Counted from the stretch's first letter, positions 1 through 6,933 are shown. The stretch: 10,804 bases of DNA from Bacteroidales bacterium (GCA_018400545.1 JAGYLT010000053.1:1-10804), one strand, 5' to 3'. A program made the numbers and translations. The notes: a model not told the origin generated them from the sequence alone.

Positions 1-69
1 GTACAAATAATAAGATCGAAATATTCTGTATCTAAATTTTCAAAAAAAATCATTTTAAATTTTGCCTGA

Positions 70-145
70 CAACCTGGATAAGCCAAAACCTGCTACAAAC
101 TTTTATAATTGTAATAACCTGTTTGGTTTTGGCTTGTCCAAGTTG
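70..145. repeat. 21-bp inverted repeat before the CPBP gene
   Basis: Arms 70-90 and 125-145 are reverse complements at 19 of 21 positions, including the core GCCAAAACC / GGTTTTGGC, with a 34-base loop (91-124). The loop carries a weaker nested pair, TACAA (94-98) and TTGTA (109-113). The repeat lies 59 bases upstream of the preferred ATG of the CPBP gene, so it could form a leader stem-loop or be a site for a dimeric regulator. No T tract follows it, so it is not an intrinsic terminator. Its function is unknown. Confidence 0.6.
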
Positions 146-203
146 GGTTTATCCGATACTGAATCCTAAAAATCTGTACATTTATGCGATAAATGTAATT
201 ACC

Positions 204-839
204 ATGTCAGTAACAGACAAACAACGGTGGATTGAAATGGCAGCAGTTGCGGCTACCGGTTTGATGAAATTTGTTTTCGTCGACTGGTTGGCGCTGCAAT
301 CCCTTTACATTAGCGCGGCTCTGCTTTTTTGGCTTACGTACATTCTGGCAAGGTACCGGAAAAATAAATTGATTTTGAAACACTGGGGGTTTAGAAAGGC
401 CAATTTTTGGCGTACAAGCCTGTTTGTTGCTCCTTTTGCCCTCGTGGCTCTAACCGGCATTTTTTGGACCGGCTTGTTGAAAGGCACTGTTTTTTTTAAC
501 TGGCAGATTGGTGTGGTGTTGTTGGTTTATCCATTGTGGGGTATCGTTCAGCAATACCTTATGCTGGCGGTTTTTGCCAAAAATCTGACGGATATCAGCA
601 TGTTGGGGTTTTCGAAAGCTCAGGCGATTTTATTAACATCACTTTTGTTTGCCATTGTACATTACCCAGGCCCGTTGTTGATGGGTTTTACTTTTATTAT
701 GGAGTTGTGGTTTGCAAGTGCTTACTTTAAATATAAAAACCTGTGGGCACTGGGTTGCTTCCATGGGGTTATTGCCAGTTTGCTTCTGTACTATATCCTT
801 GAGCGCCACCTGTGGGCTGACCTGTGGAAATTATTTTAG
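204..839 (+). CDS. CPBP-family intramembrane metalloprotease homologue, catalytic motifs altered
   Basis: A 211-residue, very hydrophobic protein with about six likely membrane segments. It resembles the CPBP (CAAX protease and bacteriocin-processing, Rce1-like) family. The usual motifs can be aligned. Motif 1, normally EExxxR, is QQYLML (Q116-L121). Motif 2, FxxxH, is present as F149-H153. Motif 3, normally HxxxN/D, is H187xxxA191. Both histidines are therefore kept, while the glutamates and the terminal Asn/Asp are lost, so protease activity by the standard mechanism is doubtful. I chose the ATG at 204 because the frame can be extended to a TTG at 123 only by adding 27 residues that look non-coding and overlap an inverted repeat. 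There is no Shine-Dalgarno sequence, which is normal for Bacteroidota. The gene stands alone and is followed by a terminator at 949-983. Family assignment is fairly sure; substrate and activity are unknown. Confidence 0.72.
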   Translation: MSVTDKQRWIEMAAVAATGLMKFVFVDWLALQSLYISAALLFWLTYILARYRKNKLILKHWGFRKANFWRTSLFVAPFALVALTGIFWTGLLKGTVFFNWQIGVVLLVYPLWGIVQQYLMLAVFAKNLTDISMLGFSKAQAILLTSLLFAIVHYPGPLLMGFTFIMELWFASAYFKYKNLWALGCFHGVIASLLLYYILERHLWADLWKLF

Positions 840-948
840 TTGGCTGGCCGGCAGTTTTCCGGGCCAATTCATCATATCCGCTTTTATTATTATTTGAAGT
901 GCTTGCTCATTAAGCCTGTGTCATTTGTATTATGTTGCTGCCTTTCAG

Positions 949-983
949 GCTAAGCTATACCCAATATGGGGAGCTTAGCTTTT
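949..983 (+). terminator. Rho-independent terminator after the CPBP gene
   Basis: GCTAAGCT (949-956) pairs perfectly with AGCTTAGC (972-979). CCC/GGG pairing extends the stem across a small internal bulge, and TTTT (980-983) follows. It lies 110 bases after the CPBP stop and before the 3' end of a convergent small ORF. The T tract points to termination of plus-strand transcription. Confidence 0.6.
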
Positions 984-1006
984 GGCATTGACATTGAAAA
1001 AGTTGT

Positions 1007-1198
1007 TTATCCGTCTTTTTCCTGATCTTTTTCCAAATCCTTTGCAGTGCCTTTATCCTTTTTCTTTCCATTTTTAAATTTGGATCGCATTTCGCTTAAG
1101 ACCAATGGTGAAAATCTTTTCTGTGGAGCGTTTAGTAAATGATTCCAGGGTTCATACACGTTGATGTTTTCGTCGTTTTGATCTGGTTGTTTGTTCAT
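1007..1198 (-). CDS. Hypothetical small charged protein
   Basis: A 63-residue ORF with an ATG at 1198. I recognise no family. The first half contains a plausible folded-looking stretch (VYEPWNHLLNAPQKRFSP) and the C-terminal 20 residues are almost all K, D, E, G and Q. It has no signal peptide, membrane segment or metal motif. It is convergent with the CPBP gene, and the terminator at 949-983 lies just past its stop. Upstream on the minus strand the sequence is very AT-rich, with an imperfect TTnnTTTG element (consensus TAnnTTTG), so a promoter is possible but weak. It may be a real short protein or chance coding; conservation in relatives would decide. Confidence 0.33.
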   Translation of the reverse strand: MNKQPDQNDENINVYEPWNHLLNAPQKRFSPLVLSEMRSKFKNGKKKDKGTAKDLEKDQEKDG

Positions 1199-1531
1199 GT
1201 TTGAATGATATTTATGTGTAAAAAAAAACTATTTTCAAAATAAAATACCTCCAATTCGCAGGAAGGCAACGTGAAAAAGAATGTGCGTGATGAATGCTGA
1301 AACAGCAATGTGATGTTTTCCGGAAATCTTCTTTTTCAATGGTTTATAACGCACATCTACAAAAGTAGTGGTTAGGCTTCCGGATGGTATTATACATTTT
1401 TGGGAAAGAGTTACATAATTCACACATTGTTGAGTGATTCACACCTTAAGCCTTTTAATTTCCTAAAAATGAAGGTTTTAAACCTGATAAAAATGGTGAC
1501 TTCTTTTTAGCCTGAATAAATCGTAAAAAAA
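1199..1531. other. Gene-poor AT-rich stretch
   Basis: No convincing gene. A 62-codon minus-strand frame (1235-1423) has no recognisable protein character. Two direct copies of ATTCACAC (1418-1425 and 1437-1444) are spaced 19 bases apart, and a short odd palindrome AGGTTTTAAACCT lies near 1474. Neither is enough to name a site. Confidence 0.4.
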
Positions 1532-1699
1532 CGTGATCCATTGCCACGTTCTTCAGGGCGTGGATATAAAAATCAAAATCTCAATCACTTAAAAATCCTG
1601 AAAAAATTTTAAACTGATAAAATGAATTTTTTCAGGATTTTTTAAGCAGTTGTGATTCAGTTTATTAAATCGCCCTGAAGGACGTGGCAATGGATCACG
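1532..1699. repeat. 168-bp near-palindromic element (REP pair or MITE-like)
   Basis: The outer arms 1532-1560 and 1671-1699 are reverse complements at 28 of 29 positions. Each arm contains a smaller REP-like hairpin: CCACG, an inner TTCA loop, and GGGCG(TGG on the left copy only). The inner arms 1589-1608 and 1625-1645 pair over 20 bases with one indel around a 16-base loop, and a further AATCAC/GTGATT match lies outside them. The whole stretch can fold into one long hairpin. The inner hairpin has an A-rich 5' side and a T-rich 3' side like a bidirectional terminator. There is no ORF inside and no obvious target-site duplication. It lies 127 bases before an isomerase-like gene. It could be a mobile non-autonomous element, a REP doublet spread by a RAYT transposase elsewhere, or a structured terminator. 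The palindrome is directly visible; the class is inferred. Confidence 0.75.
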
Positions 1700-1826
1700 A
1701 TTATTGTGAAGAATGTAGGCTAAATAGTCTCCGCAAGAAAACCCACAAATACGATTTTGAATAGGAATACTCTTCTTGTAGTCACTAAATAATGTTTTGC
1801 TATTTTTAGCATCAAAACTCCAGCAT

Positions 1827-2693
1827 ATGACAATTTTCGACGATGCTCTTTTACAGGTGATGAACGACAAACAATCCGGCTCAGTGGCTGTGTTACAGCA
1901 ACTGATCAGAGGAATTCTCGCCTACCTGACCAGGGAGCCGGATTCCAGCAAAAGCCTGGAGATTATTCATGACAGATTGCCACTCATGAAAGGTTCGCTT
2001 GGGCATTTTCAGGTGGTAAGCCATTTTCTGGATCAAACCGAAACCGCTTTAAAATCCATTGAAAAAGATCACGCCTCTGCAGATTTACTTTTCGATTTTG
2101 TGAAGGAATACGACAACACCTGGAAGCATGCCAATGCCGGTGTTGCATCCATGGCCACGGAGCATCTCAATTTCAACAATAAAACCATTTTGCTCCACAG
2201 CAACAGCAGTGTGATAACCAGCCTGTTTAACAAACTTTCAAAACAGCAGGTGAATCTGCAATTCATCCAAACAGAATCACGCCCTGAAAATGAAGGCAGG
2301 TACCAGGCCGAGAAAATTGCTGCTTTGGGATTTGATGTCAAATTTGTGGTTGACGCAGCGGCCGCATTTATGATGGACAAAGTAGATATGATGCTTACCG
2401 GTGCCGACCAGATTCATCCGGATTATTTTGTGAATAAAATCGGCACATACATGCTGGCGCTCGTTTGCCGGGAGAAGAATATTCCTCTACATGTGCTGGC
2501 TGACAGCCGCAAGATTTCACAAAAAAATGTAGGTAAGAAGTCGTTGCATAACATCGTAAAACCGGGATCGGATATCTGGAAAAATCATCCCGAAAAAATC
2601 GAGCCTGTAAACTTTTACTTCGAAGCTATCCCTTCCAGGCTGGTCACTTCATTTATCACAGAAAAAGAAATGATCACACCCCAACGCTTTTAA
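1827..2693 (+). CDS. eIF-2B alpha / methylthioribose-1-phosphate isomerase-like protein
   Basis: A 288-residue cytoplasmic protein of the superfamily that includes eIF-2B alpha/beta/delta, methylthioribose-1-phosphate isomerase (MtnA) and archaeal ribose-1,5-bisphosphate isomerase. Visible hallmarks are TESRPENEGR (149-158, the conserved phosphate-contact loop), GAD (192-194, whose Asp is the catalytic acid in MtnA-type enzymes) and NKIGTY (203-208). The position of the catalytic Cys, normally in an HCN motif, is HSN here (H124-S125-N126). Either Ser substitutes or the protein is not a standard isomerase. Bacterial members are often labelled as initiation factors, but a sugar-phosphate role is likelier because bacteria lack the eIF-2 cycle. 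The ATG at 1827 is preferred over an in-frame TTG at 1797. Its neighbours are the palindromic element upstream and tpiA downstream. Superfamily is sure; substrate unknown. Confidence 0.8.
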   Translation: MTIFDDALLQVMNDKQSGSVAVLQQLIRGILAYLTREPDSSKSLEIIHDRLPLMKGSLGHFQVVSHFLDQTETALKSIEKDHASADLLFDFVKEYDNTWKHANAGVASMATEHLNFNNKTILLHSNSSVITSLFNKLSKQQVNLQFIQTESRPENEGRYQAEKIAALGFDVKFVVDAAAAFMMDKVDMMLTGADQIHPDYFVNKIGTYMLALVCREKNIPLHVLADSRKISQKNVGKKSLHNIVKPGSDIWKNHPEKIEPVNFYFEAIPSRLVTSFITEKEMITPQRF

Positions 2694-2761
2694 CCCACCT
2701 TATATACAAAACGTAACCCGCTAAATACCAACAACATGAATTTCTCTGATTTTTTTTAACG

Positions 2762-2788
2762 CTCCAATGTTTAAAAGGACGATTGGAG
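2762..2788. other. Stem-loop downstream of the isomerase-like gene
   Basis: CTCCAAT (2762-2768) pairs with ATTGGAG (2782-2788) around a 13-base loop, 68 bases after the stop codon. No T tract follows, so intrinsic termination is uncertain. It may protect the 3' end of the transcript. Confidence 0.35.
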
Positions 2789-2807
2789 GTCAGCGTATTA
2801 TTTAACC

Positions 2808-2831
2808 TTGAAGCTTCCGATGGAACTTCAA
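2808..2831. other. Compact 10-bp stem-loop
   Basis: TTGAAGcTTCC (2808-2818) pairs with GGAACTTCAA (2822-2831) with a single bulged C and a three-base GAT loop. It is the second hairpin in the 3' region of the isomerase-like gene. No poly-T follows. It could be a 3'-end or termination structure; no family is recognised. Confidence 0.35.
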
Positions 2832-3051
2832 GAATTGAAAATAATCTGGTGTATTTTATCAATAGAAAAAAGCCCTTTTTTGAATGACTGAATTATTCAT
2901 CCAAATCCTTTTGAACAGCCGCATTTTTCCCATACGGATAAACTGGGAAAAAGTACAAGGCAATTTATTCACCCAAATATTAGAAAAAGAACAGATTAGA
3001 AAAAACAGGGGAACCTCAAAACCCACAGATTCATTCAAATACCATATTCGG

Positions 3052-3082
3052 TTTGCTTATGTCTCCGGCATGATTAATTTTG
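3052..3082 (+). promoter_or_regulatory. Bacteroidota-type promoter of tpiA
   Basis: TTTG at 3052-3055 is followed after a 19-base spacer by TAATTTTG at 3075-3082. This matches the known Bacteroidetes sigma-ABfr consensus TTTG-N19-21-TAnnTTTG at every fixed position. It predicts a start of transcription near 3089 and a leader of about 28 bases before the tpiA ATG. Confidence 0.7.
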
Positions 3083-3116
3083 CGGACTGAATTATAAACC
3101 ATTAAATACGCTACAA

Positions 3117-3890
3117 ATGAGAAAAAAAATAGCTGCTGGTAACTGGAAAATGAATACCACCCTGGAAGAGGGAAAAAAGCTGATTGAAAATATTTTATCA
3201 AATCTTGATTCCAATCCGCCATCGCAAAAGCCGGGTGAACTTGAAGTGATTTTTGGCACGCCCTTCATTACGCTGGCACCGGCTGCGGAGATGGTTAAAG
3301 ATCATCCGATGATCCACATCGCCGCACAAAACTGTGCTGATAAAGAAAAAGGTGCCTACACGGGAGAAATTAGTGTGGATATGATCAAATCGACCGGAGC
3401 GGATCATGTAATTATCGGCCACTCCGAACGCAGACAGTACTACAATGAGACCGACGCCACCCTTGCGGAAAAAGTGAACCTGACACTGAGCCGCGATTTA
3501 ACCCCGATTTTCTGCTGTGGCGAACAGCTCAAAATCAGGGAAGCCGGCGACCATGTGAACCTCGTAAAAACACAGGTCGAAAACGGACTTTTCCATCTCA
3601 AACCGGAAGAATTCAGCAAAGTGGTGATTGCATACGAACCCGTTTGGGCTATTGGTACAGGAGTTACGGCATCACCACTTCAGGCCCAGGAAATGCATGC
3701 CGAAATCAGAAATGTGATTGCTGCCAAATATGGTAAAGAAAGGGCAGAGTCGGTTTCTATTTTGTATGGTGGTTCCGTAAATGCAAAGAATGCAAAAGAA
3801 TTGTTCTCACAAAAAGATGTTGATGGTGGCCTGGTTGGCGGTGCTTCATTGAAAGCCGACGATTTTGTAACCATCATCAATTCCTTTTAA
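3117..3890 (+). CDS. tpiA: Triosephosphate isomerase
   Basis: A 257-residue cytoplasmic TIM-barrel enzyme that interconverts dihydroxyacetone phosphate and glyceraldehyde 3-phosphate in glycolysis and gluconeogenesis. All active-site elements are present: N9 and K11 in GNWKMN, the electrophile H102 in IIGHSERR (99-106), the catalytic base E174 in AYEPVWAIGTG (172-182, running into flexible loop 6), the phosphate-binding YGGSV (217-221) and GGLVGGASL (237-245). The length is typical of the family. The start at 3117 places the NWK motif at its usual distance from the N-terminus. It has its own promoter at 3052-3082 and is followed after 32 bases, with no terminator, by a HAD hydrolase on the same strand, so co-transcription is likely. 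Confidence 0.97.
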   Translation: MRKKIAAGNWKMNTTLEEGKKLIENILSNLDSNPPSQKPGELEVIFGTPFITLAPAAEMVKDHPMIHIAAQNCADKEKGAYTGEISVDMIKSTGADHVIIGHSERRQYYNETDATLAEKVNLTLSRDLTPIFCCGEQLKIREAGDHVNLVKTQVENGLFHLKPEEFSKVVIAYEPVWAIGTGVTASPLQAQEMHAEIRNVIAAKYGKERAESVSILYGGSVNAKNAKELFSQKDVDGGLVGGASLKADDFVTIINSF

Positions 3891-3922
3891 TCTGTTTACT
3901 AAACATCACATCAACACACGCG

Positions 3923-4417
3923 ATGTCAATTCGTAAACCGGTAAAGGCATTGATTTTCGACTGGGGCGATACGGTGATGCGCGATTTTCGCATTCCCGGC
4001 CCCATGGCCGATTGGGATGAGGTAGCTTATATCCCGGGAGCTGAAAATGCACTTCAGAAACTCTCCGCAAAGTATGCCTGTATAATAGCCACCAGCGCCG
4101 ATCATTCCGGCACAAATGAAATGATTGCAGCACTGAAAAGGCTTGGCGCCGACCAATACTTCCACAATTTCTTTTCGTCAAAAGAACTTGGATATCAAAA
4201 ACCCAATCCAAAATTCTTCAGCACCATCGCAGATAAACTACACCTCGATCCATCAATGTGTGTGATGATTGGCAACCTCTACGAAAAAGACATCGTCGGA
4301 GCCAAAAAGGCAGGCATGCAAACAGTGCTGTTCGCCGAAGGCCGTCAACAGAAGGATTTCCCCGATGCCGATGTGGTGATCCATAGCATGGACGAACTGA
4401 TCAAAATTATTCCCTGA
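3923..4417 (+). CDS. HAD-superfamily hydrolase (small, capless)
   Basis: A 164-residue soluble Rossmann-like phosphatase-type protein. Motif I is FDWGDT (12-17): the nucleophile D13 is present, but the usual second Asp two residues later is G15, with an Asp at 16. Motif II is IIATSAD (54-60, T57 or S58). Motif III is K93 in GYQKPNPKFF. Motif IV is GNLYEKD (117-123), with Asn where the first acidic residue often stands and D123 kept. There is little room for a cap domain between motifs I and II, so the site is probably open and could act on a large or protein-bound phosphate. It lies 32 bases after tpiA and 2 bases before the M23 peptidase, suggesting translational coupling with the latter. 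The substrate cannot be read from the sequence. Superfamily assignment is firm. Confidence 0.88.
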   Translation: MSIRKPVKALIFDWGDTVMRDFRIPGPMADWDEVAYIPGAENALQKLSAKYACIIATSADHSGTNEMIAALKRLGADQYFHNFFSSKELGYQKPNPKFFSTIADKLHLDPSMCVMIGNLYEKDIVGAKKAGMQTVLFAEGRQQKDFPDADVVIHSMDELIKIIP

Positions 4418-4419
4418 GC

Positions 4420-6147
4420 ATGTTTAATGTTCCATATTTCATGCTCGCCTGCCTGTTATTCATCCTGCAGAATTCCCAGGCCCAGAATGGCTCCTCAAGA
4501 GTAGATTTTGATGCGCCGGTAGATTTCAAAATGGCATTGTCTGGCACCTTTGGCGAACTCCGCTCCAATCATTTTCACGCCGGAATTGATATCAAAACTT
4601 TTGGCGCAATCAACAAACCGCTCTATGCCATTGCCAACGGACATGTTTCCCGGGTTGTGGTTTCGCCGGGCGGGTATGGAAAAGCCGTGTATATCGAACA
4701 TCCAAACGGATACACTTCGGTTTATGCCCACTGCAATAAATTTACCGGCGAGCTTGCTGACTGGGTTAAAGAGGAACAATACCGCCTGCAATCATTTCGG
4801 GTAAATCTGTTTCCGGAACCCGGCCAATTCAAGGTACGAAAAGGAGAAATCATTGCCTATTCGGGGAATTCAGGCAGTTCCTTGGGGCCGCACGTCCACT
4901 TCGAAATCAGAAAAACAATTGGTCAGATTCCCGTGAACCCTTTGCAATTTGGCTTTAAGGTGAAGGATTTTATTCGTCCGAAAATCACAGGAATGCGGAT
5001 CTACCCTGTTACAAGCTACAGCCTCATCAATGGCAAAAATGAAATTTATGAAGCTGATCTGGCCGGCTGGGGGCCGGATTACCGGATTAAAAATCATGAT
5101 ACACTGCAGCTTTCCGGCGAGTTTTATTTTGGCATCAATGCCTACGACAGGCTCAACGATTCACGCAATCGTAATGGTGTTTATGAAGTAGAACTGATGA
5201 ATGATTCCAACAGGGTTTACAGCCACAGGATGGATGAATTTTCGTTTTCAGAAACCCGGTATGTGAATAGCCTGATCGACTACAAGACTTATCAAAACCT
5301 AAAAAGAAGATATCAGAAAACATACGTGGAACCGAACAATAAACTTTCGGTTTATGACAGCGTTTTCAATGAGGGAATTTTCATGTTTATCGACGAAAAA
5401 TACCATGTTTTGAAATATGTAATCAGGGATATTTTTGATAATGAATCGGTTTTAACATTTACGGTAAAATCTTCGCCACCTGCATTTACCGATGTGTTTA
5501 CCGCCGCACAAAAAAACCACGATAAAACTTTTTTTGAATGGTCAGCGGAGAACACATTTGAAACTTCGGATTTCAGCATAAAAATTCCTGCCGGCGCACT
5601 TTATGATACCCTGACATTTCAGTATTCCGAATCTCTGCCAGATGAAGGGTTTTATTCGGCTTTACATTCGGTGCATAAGGATAGTAAAGCCATCCATAAA
5701 TCCTGTGAAATCAGGATCAAACCCCATGAAATTCCTGAAAAGATTATGGGGAAAGCCTTGATTGCAAAAGTTGAAGATGATGAGCTGTCATCGGCCGGAG
5801 GAATGTGGGATGGGGTCTTTATGAAAACAAGTATCCGTCAGTTTGGCGATTATGCCATCGTAGTGGATACAATCCCGCCTGAGTTGAGGCCGCTGAATTT
5901 TAGGGATGGGAAAAACATGTCGGGTATGAAAGTTTTAAAGGTTGCAGCAAAGGACGAACTGGCCGGGATTGACAGCTACGAAGCCACCCTGAATGGTGAA
6001 TGGCTCCTGATGGAATGGGATCCAAAAAACGATCTGCTTTTGTATAGCATTGACGAACGTCTGAAATCCGGAAAAAATACATTCAGGCTGATAGTTACAG
6101 ATGGCGTTGGAAACGAAACCGCGCTCACGGCTATTTTAATCAGGTAA
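4420..6147 (+). CDS. Secreted M23-family zinc metallopeptidase
   Basis: A 575-residue exported protein with an N-terminal hydrophobic signal sequence (about residues 4-16), probably cleaved after the SQA at 19-21. The M23 (LytM/DD-endopeptidase) domain occupies about residues 35-180 with a complete zinc site: HxxxD (H53, D57), H104 in YAHC, and HVH (H158, H160). The insertion between YAHC and the GPHVHFE strand is typical of Bacteroidota members. Residues 180-575 form a long C-terminal region rich in beta strands that I do not recognise; it ends with a possible Ig-like module (DGVGNE at 560-565). The expected role is hydrolysis of peptidoglycan peptide cross-links in the periplasm. It begins 2 bases after the HAD stop, so the two are probably coupled. 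A hairpin and the TerB-domain gene follow. Peptidase class is sure; exact bond specificity is unknown. Confidence 0.92.
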   Translation: MFNVPYFMLACLLFILQNSQAQNGSSRVDFDAPVDFKMALSGTFGELRSNHFHAGIDIKTFGAINKPLYAIANGHVSRVVVSPGGYGKAVYIEHPNGYTSVYAHCNKFTGELADWVKEEQYRLQSFRVNLFPEPGQFKVRKGEIIAYSGNSGSSLGPHVHFEIRKTIGQIPVNPLQFGFKVKDFIRPKITGMRIYPVTSYSLINGKNEIYEADLAGWGPDYRIKNHDTLQLSGEFYFGINAYDRLNDSRNRNGVYEVELMNDSNRVYSHRMDEFSFSETRYVNSLIDYKTYQNLKRRYQKTYVEPNNKLSVYDSVFNEGIFMFIDEKYHVLKYVIRDIFDNESVLTFTVKSSPPAFTDVFTAAQKNHDKTFFEWSAENTFETSDFSIKIPAGALYDTLTFQYSESLPDEGFYSALHSVHKDSKAIHKSCEIRIKPHEIPEKIMGKALIAKVEDDELSSAGGMWDGVFMKTSIRQFGDYAIVVDTIPPELRPLNFRDGKNMSGMKVLKVAAKDELAGIDSYEATLNGEWLLMEWDPKNDLLLYSIDERLKSGKNTFRLIVTDGVGNETALTAILIR

Positions 6148-6164
6148 GAAAAAAACATAATTGA

Positions 6165-6198
6165 TTTTTGATGTTGTCGTTTTGAATGACATCAAAAA
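6165..6198 (+). other. Leader hairpin before the TerB-domain gene
   Basis: TTTTTGATGT (6165-6174) pairs perfectly with ACATCAAAAA (6189-6198) around a 14-base loop, ending 15 bases before the ATG at 6214. Its U-rich side is 5' and no T tract follows, so it does not look like a terminator for the plus strand. It may affect translation of the downstream gene. Confidence 0.4.
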
Positions 6199-6213
6199 CA
6201 AAAAACAACACGC

Positions 6214-6933
6214 ATGGCAAAATACGGAAAATGGATAGGCGGTGGATTGGGATGGGTACTTGGCGGGCCCATTGGCGGAATTGTAGGGTTTATGTTCGGA
6301 TCGATGTTTGACGGCCTTCAGTCCGGCGAATATGCCTGGAATCCGCCTATTGGCGACAGAACCAGACGTCATTACGATGACAACGATTATGATTACGATC
6401 ATGGATACGATTTCTACCGCGGCGGAAGTTATGGCAGCACCTCCTACCAGGAACCAAAAACACAAACCCAAACCGGGGATTTCACAGTCAGCCTGATGAT
6501 CCTGGCTTCTGCAGTCATGAAGGCTGATGGGCGGGTTCTGAAATCGGAGCTTGAATATGTAAAGCAATTTCTCCGCGGGCAGTTCAGTGAGCAGGTTACG
6601 CAGCAAAGCCTGCTGGTGTTGCGCGAGGTGCTTAAAAAAGAATTCAGCCTGAATGAAGTCACCAAACAAATTGGCTACCATATGGATCAGGCCTCAAAGC
6701 TTCAGTTGCTGCACTTCCTATTTGGGATAGCCCGTGCTGACGGCCAACTCCACAATAAAGAAATTGATACCATCGAAACCATTTCCAGGTTTATGGGCAT
6801 CCGGATGGCCGAATACAACTCCATAAAGTCCATGTTCGTCAAGGATAACTTCCACAACTATAAGGTCCTGAAATCACGCCCGATGCCAGCGATGAAGAAA
6901 AGCCTATCAAATAATGTAAAATCATCCATGTAG
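6214..6933 (+). CDS. TerB-domain protein of the DjlA type, C-terminus frameshifted
   Basis: As read, this is 239 residues. A glycine-rich hydrophobic N-terminus (GGGLGWVLGGPIGGIVGFMF, residues 9-28) looks like a membrane-inserting glycine zipper. An acidic, Tyr-rich linker with DYDYDHGYDFY (58-68) follows, then an all-helical TerB domain (about 88-208) with two ADG metal-site motifs (KADG at 103-106, ARADG at 173-177). Bacteroidota homologues continue from a YKVLE motif into a J domain. Here YKVL (216-219) is followed by an unrelated tail to the stop at 6931, while J-domain coding appears in other frames to 7029. The full product was therefore probably a membrane-associated DnaJ-like co-chaperone of about 275 residues. 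Start and TerB region are intact. Neighbours: M23 peptidase 66 bases upstream, convergent nitronate monooxygenase remnant downstream. Confidence 0.82.
   Translation: MAKYGKWIGGGLGWVLGGPIGGIVGFMFGSMFDGLQSGEYAWNPPIGDRTRRHYDDNDYDYDHGYDFYRGGSYGSTSYQEPKTQTQTGDFTVSLMILASAVMKADGRVLKSELEYVKQFLRGQFSEQVTQQSLLVLREVLKKEFSLNEVTKQIGYHMDQASKLQLLHFLFGIARADGQLHNKEIDTIETISRFMGIRMAEYNSIKSMFVKDNFHNYKVLKSRPMPAMKKSLSNNVKSSM

Larger units (their letters stand above)
2694..3051. other. Intergenic spacer without a recognisable gene
   Basis: The gap between the isomerase-like gene and the tpiA promoter. It contains two short stem-loops, listed separately, and an A6G-CCC-T7 run near 2866-2881. A 68-codon frame starting at 2884 runs through the tpiA promoter and shows no protein-family character, so I do not call it. 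Confidence 0.45.

Noticed and set aside
123..203. TTG-started N-terminal extension of the CPBP gene
   Set aside because: The added residues do not look like family sequence and overlap an inverted repeat; the ATG at 204 is preferred.
1235..1423. 62-codon minus-strand frame
   Set aside because: No recognisable protein features and no promoter or start signal; likely chance in AT-rich sequence.
1418..1444. Two direct ATTCACAC copies 19 bases apart, considered as a CRISPR-like or operator array
   Set aside because: Only two 8-base copies; far too little for a CRISPR array and no regulator is known for the motif.
2884..3090. 68-codon plus-strand frame before tpiA
   Set aside because: It runs through both elements of the tpiA promoter and its translation resembles no protein.
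6136..6681. 181-codon minus-strand frame
   Set aside because: It is antisense to the TerB-domain gene, whose plus-strand protein has clear motifs.
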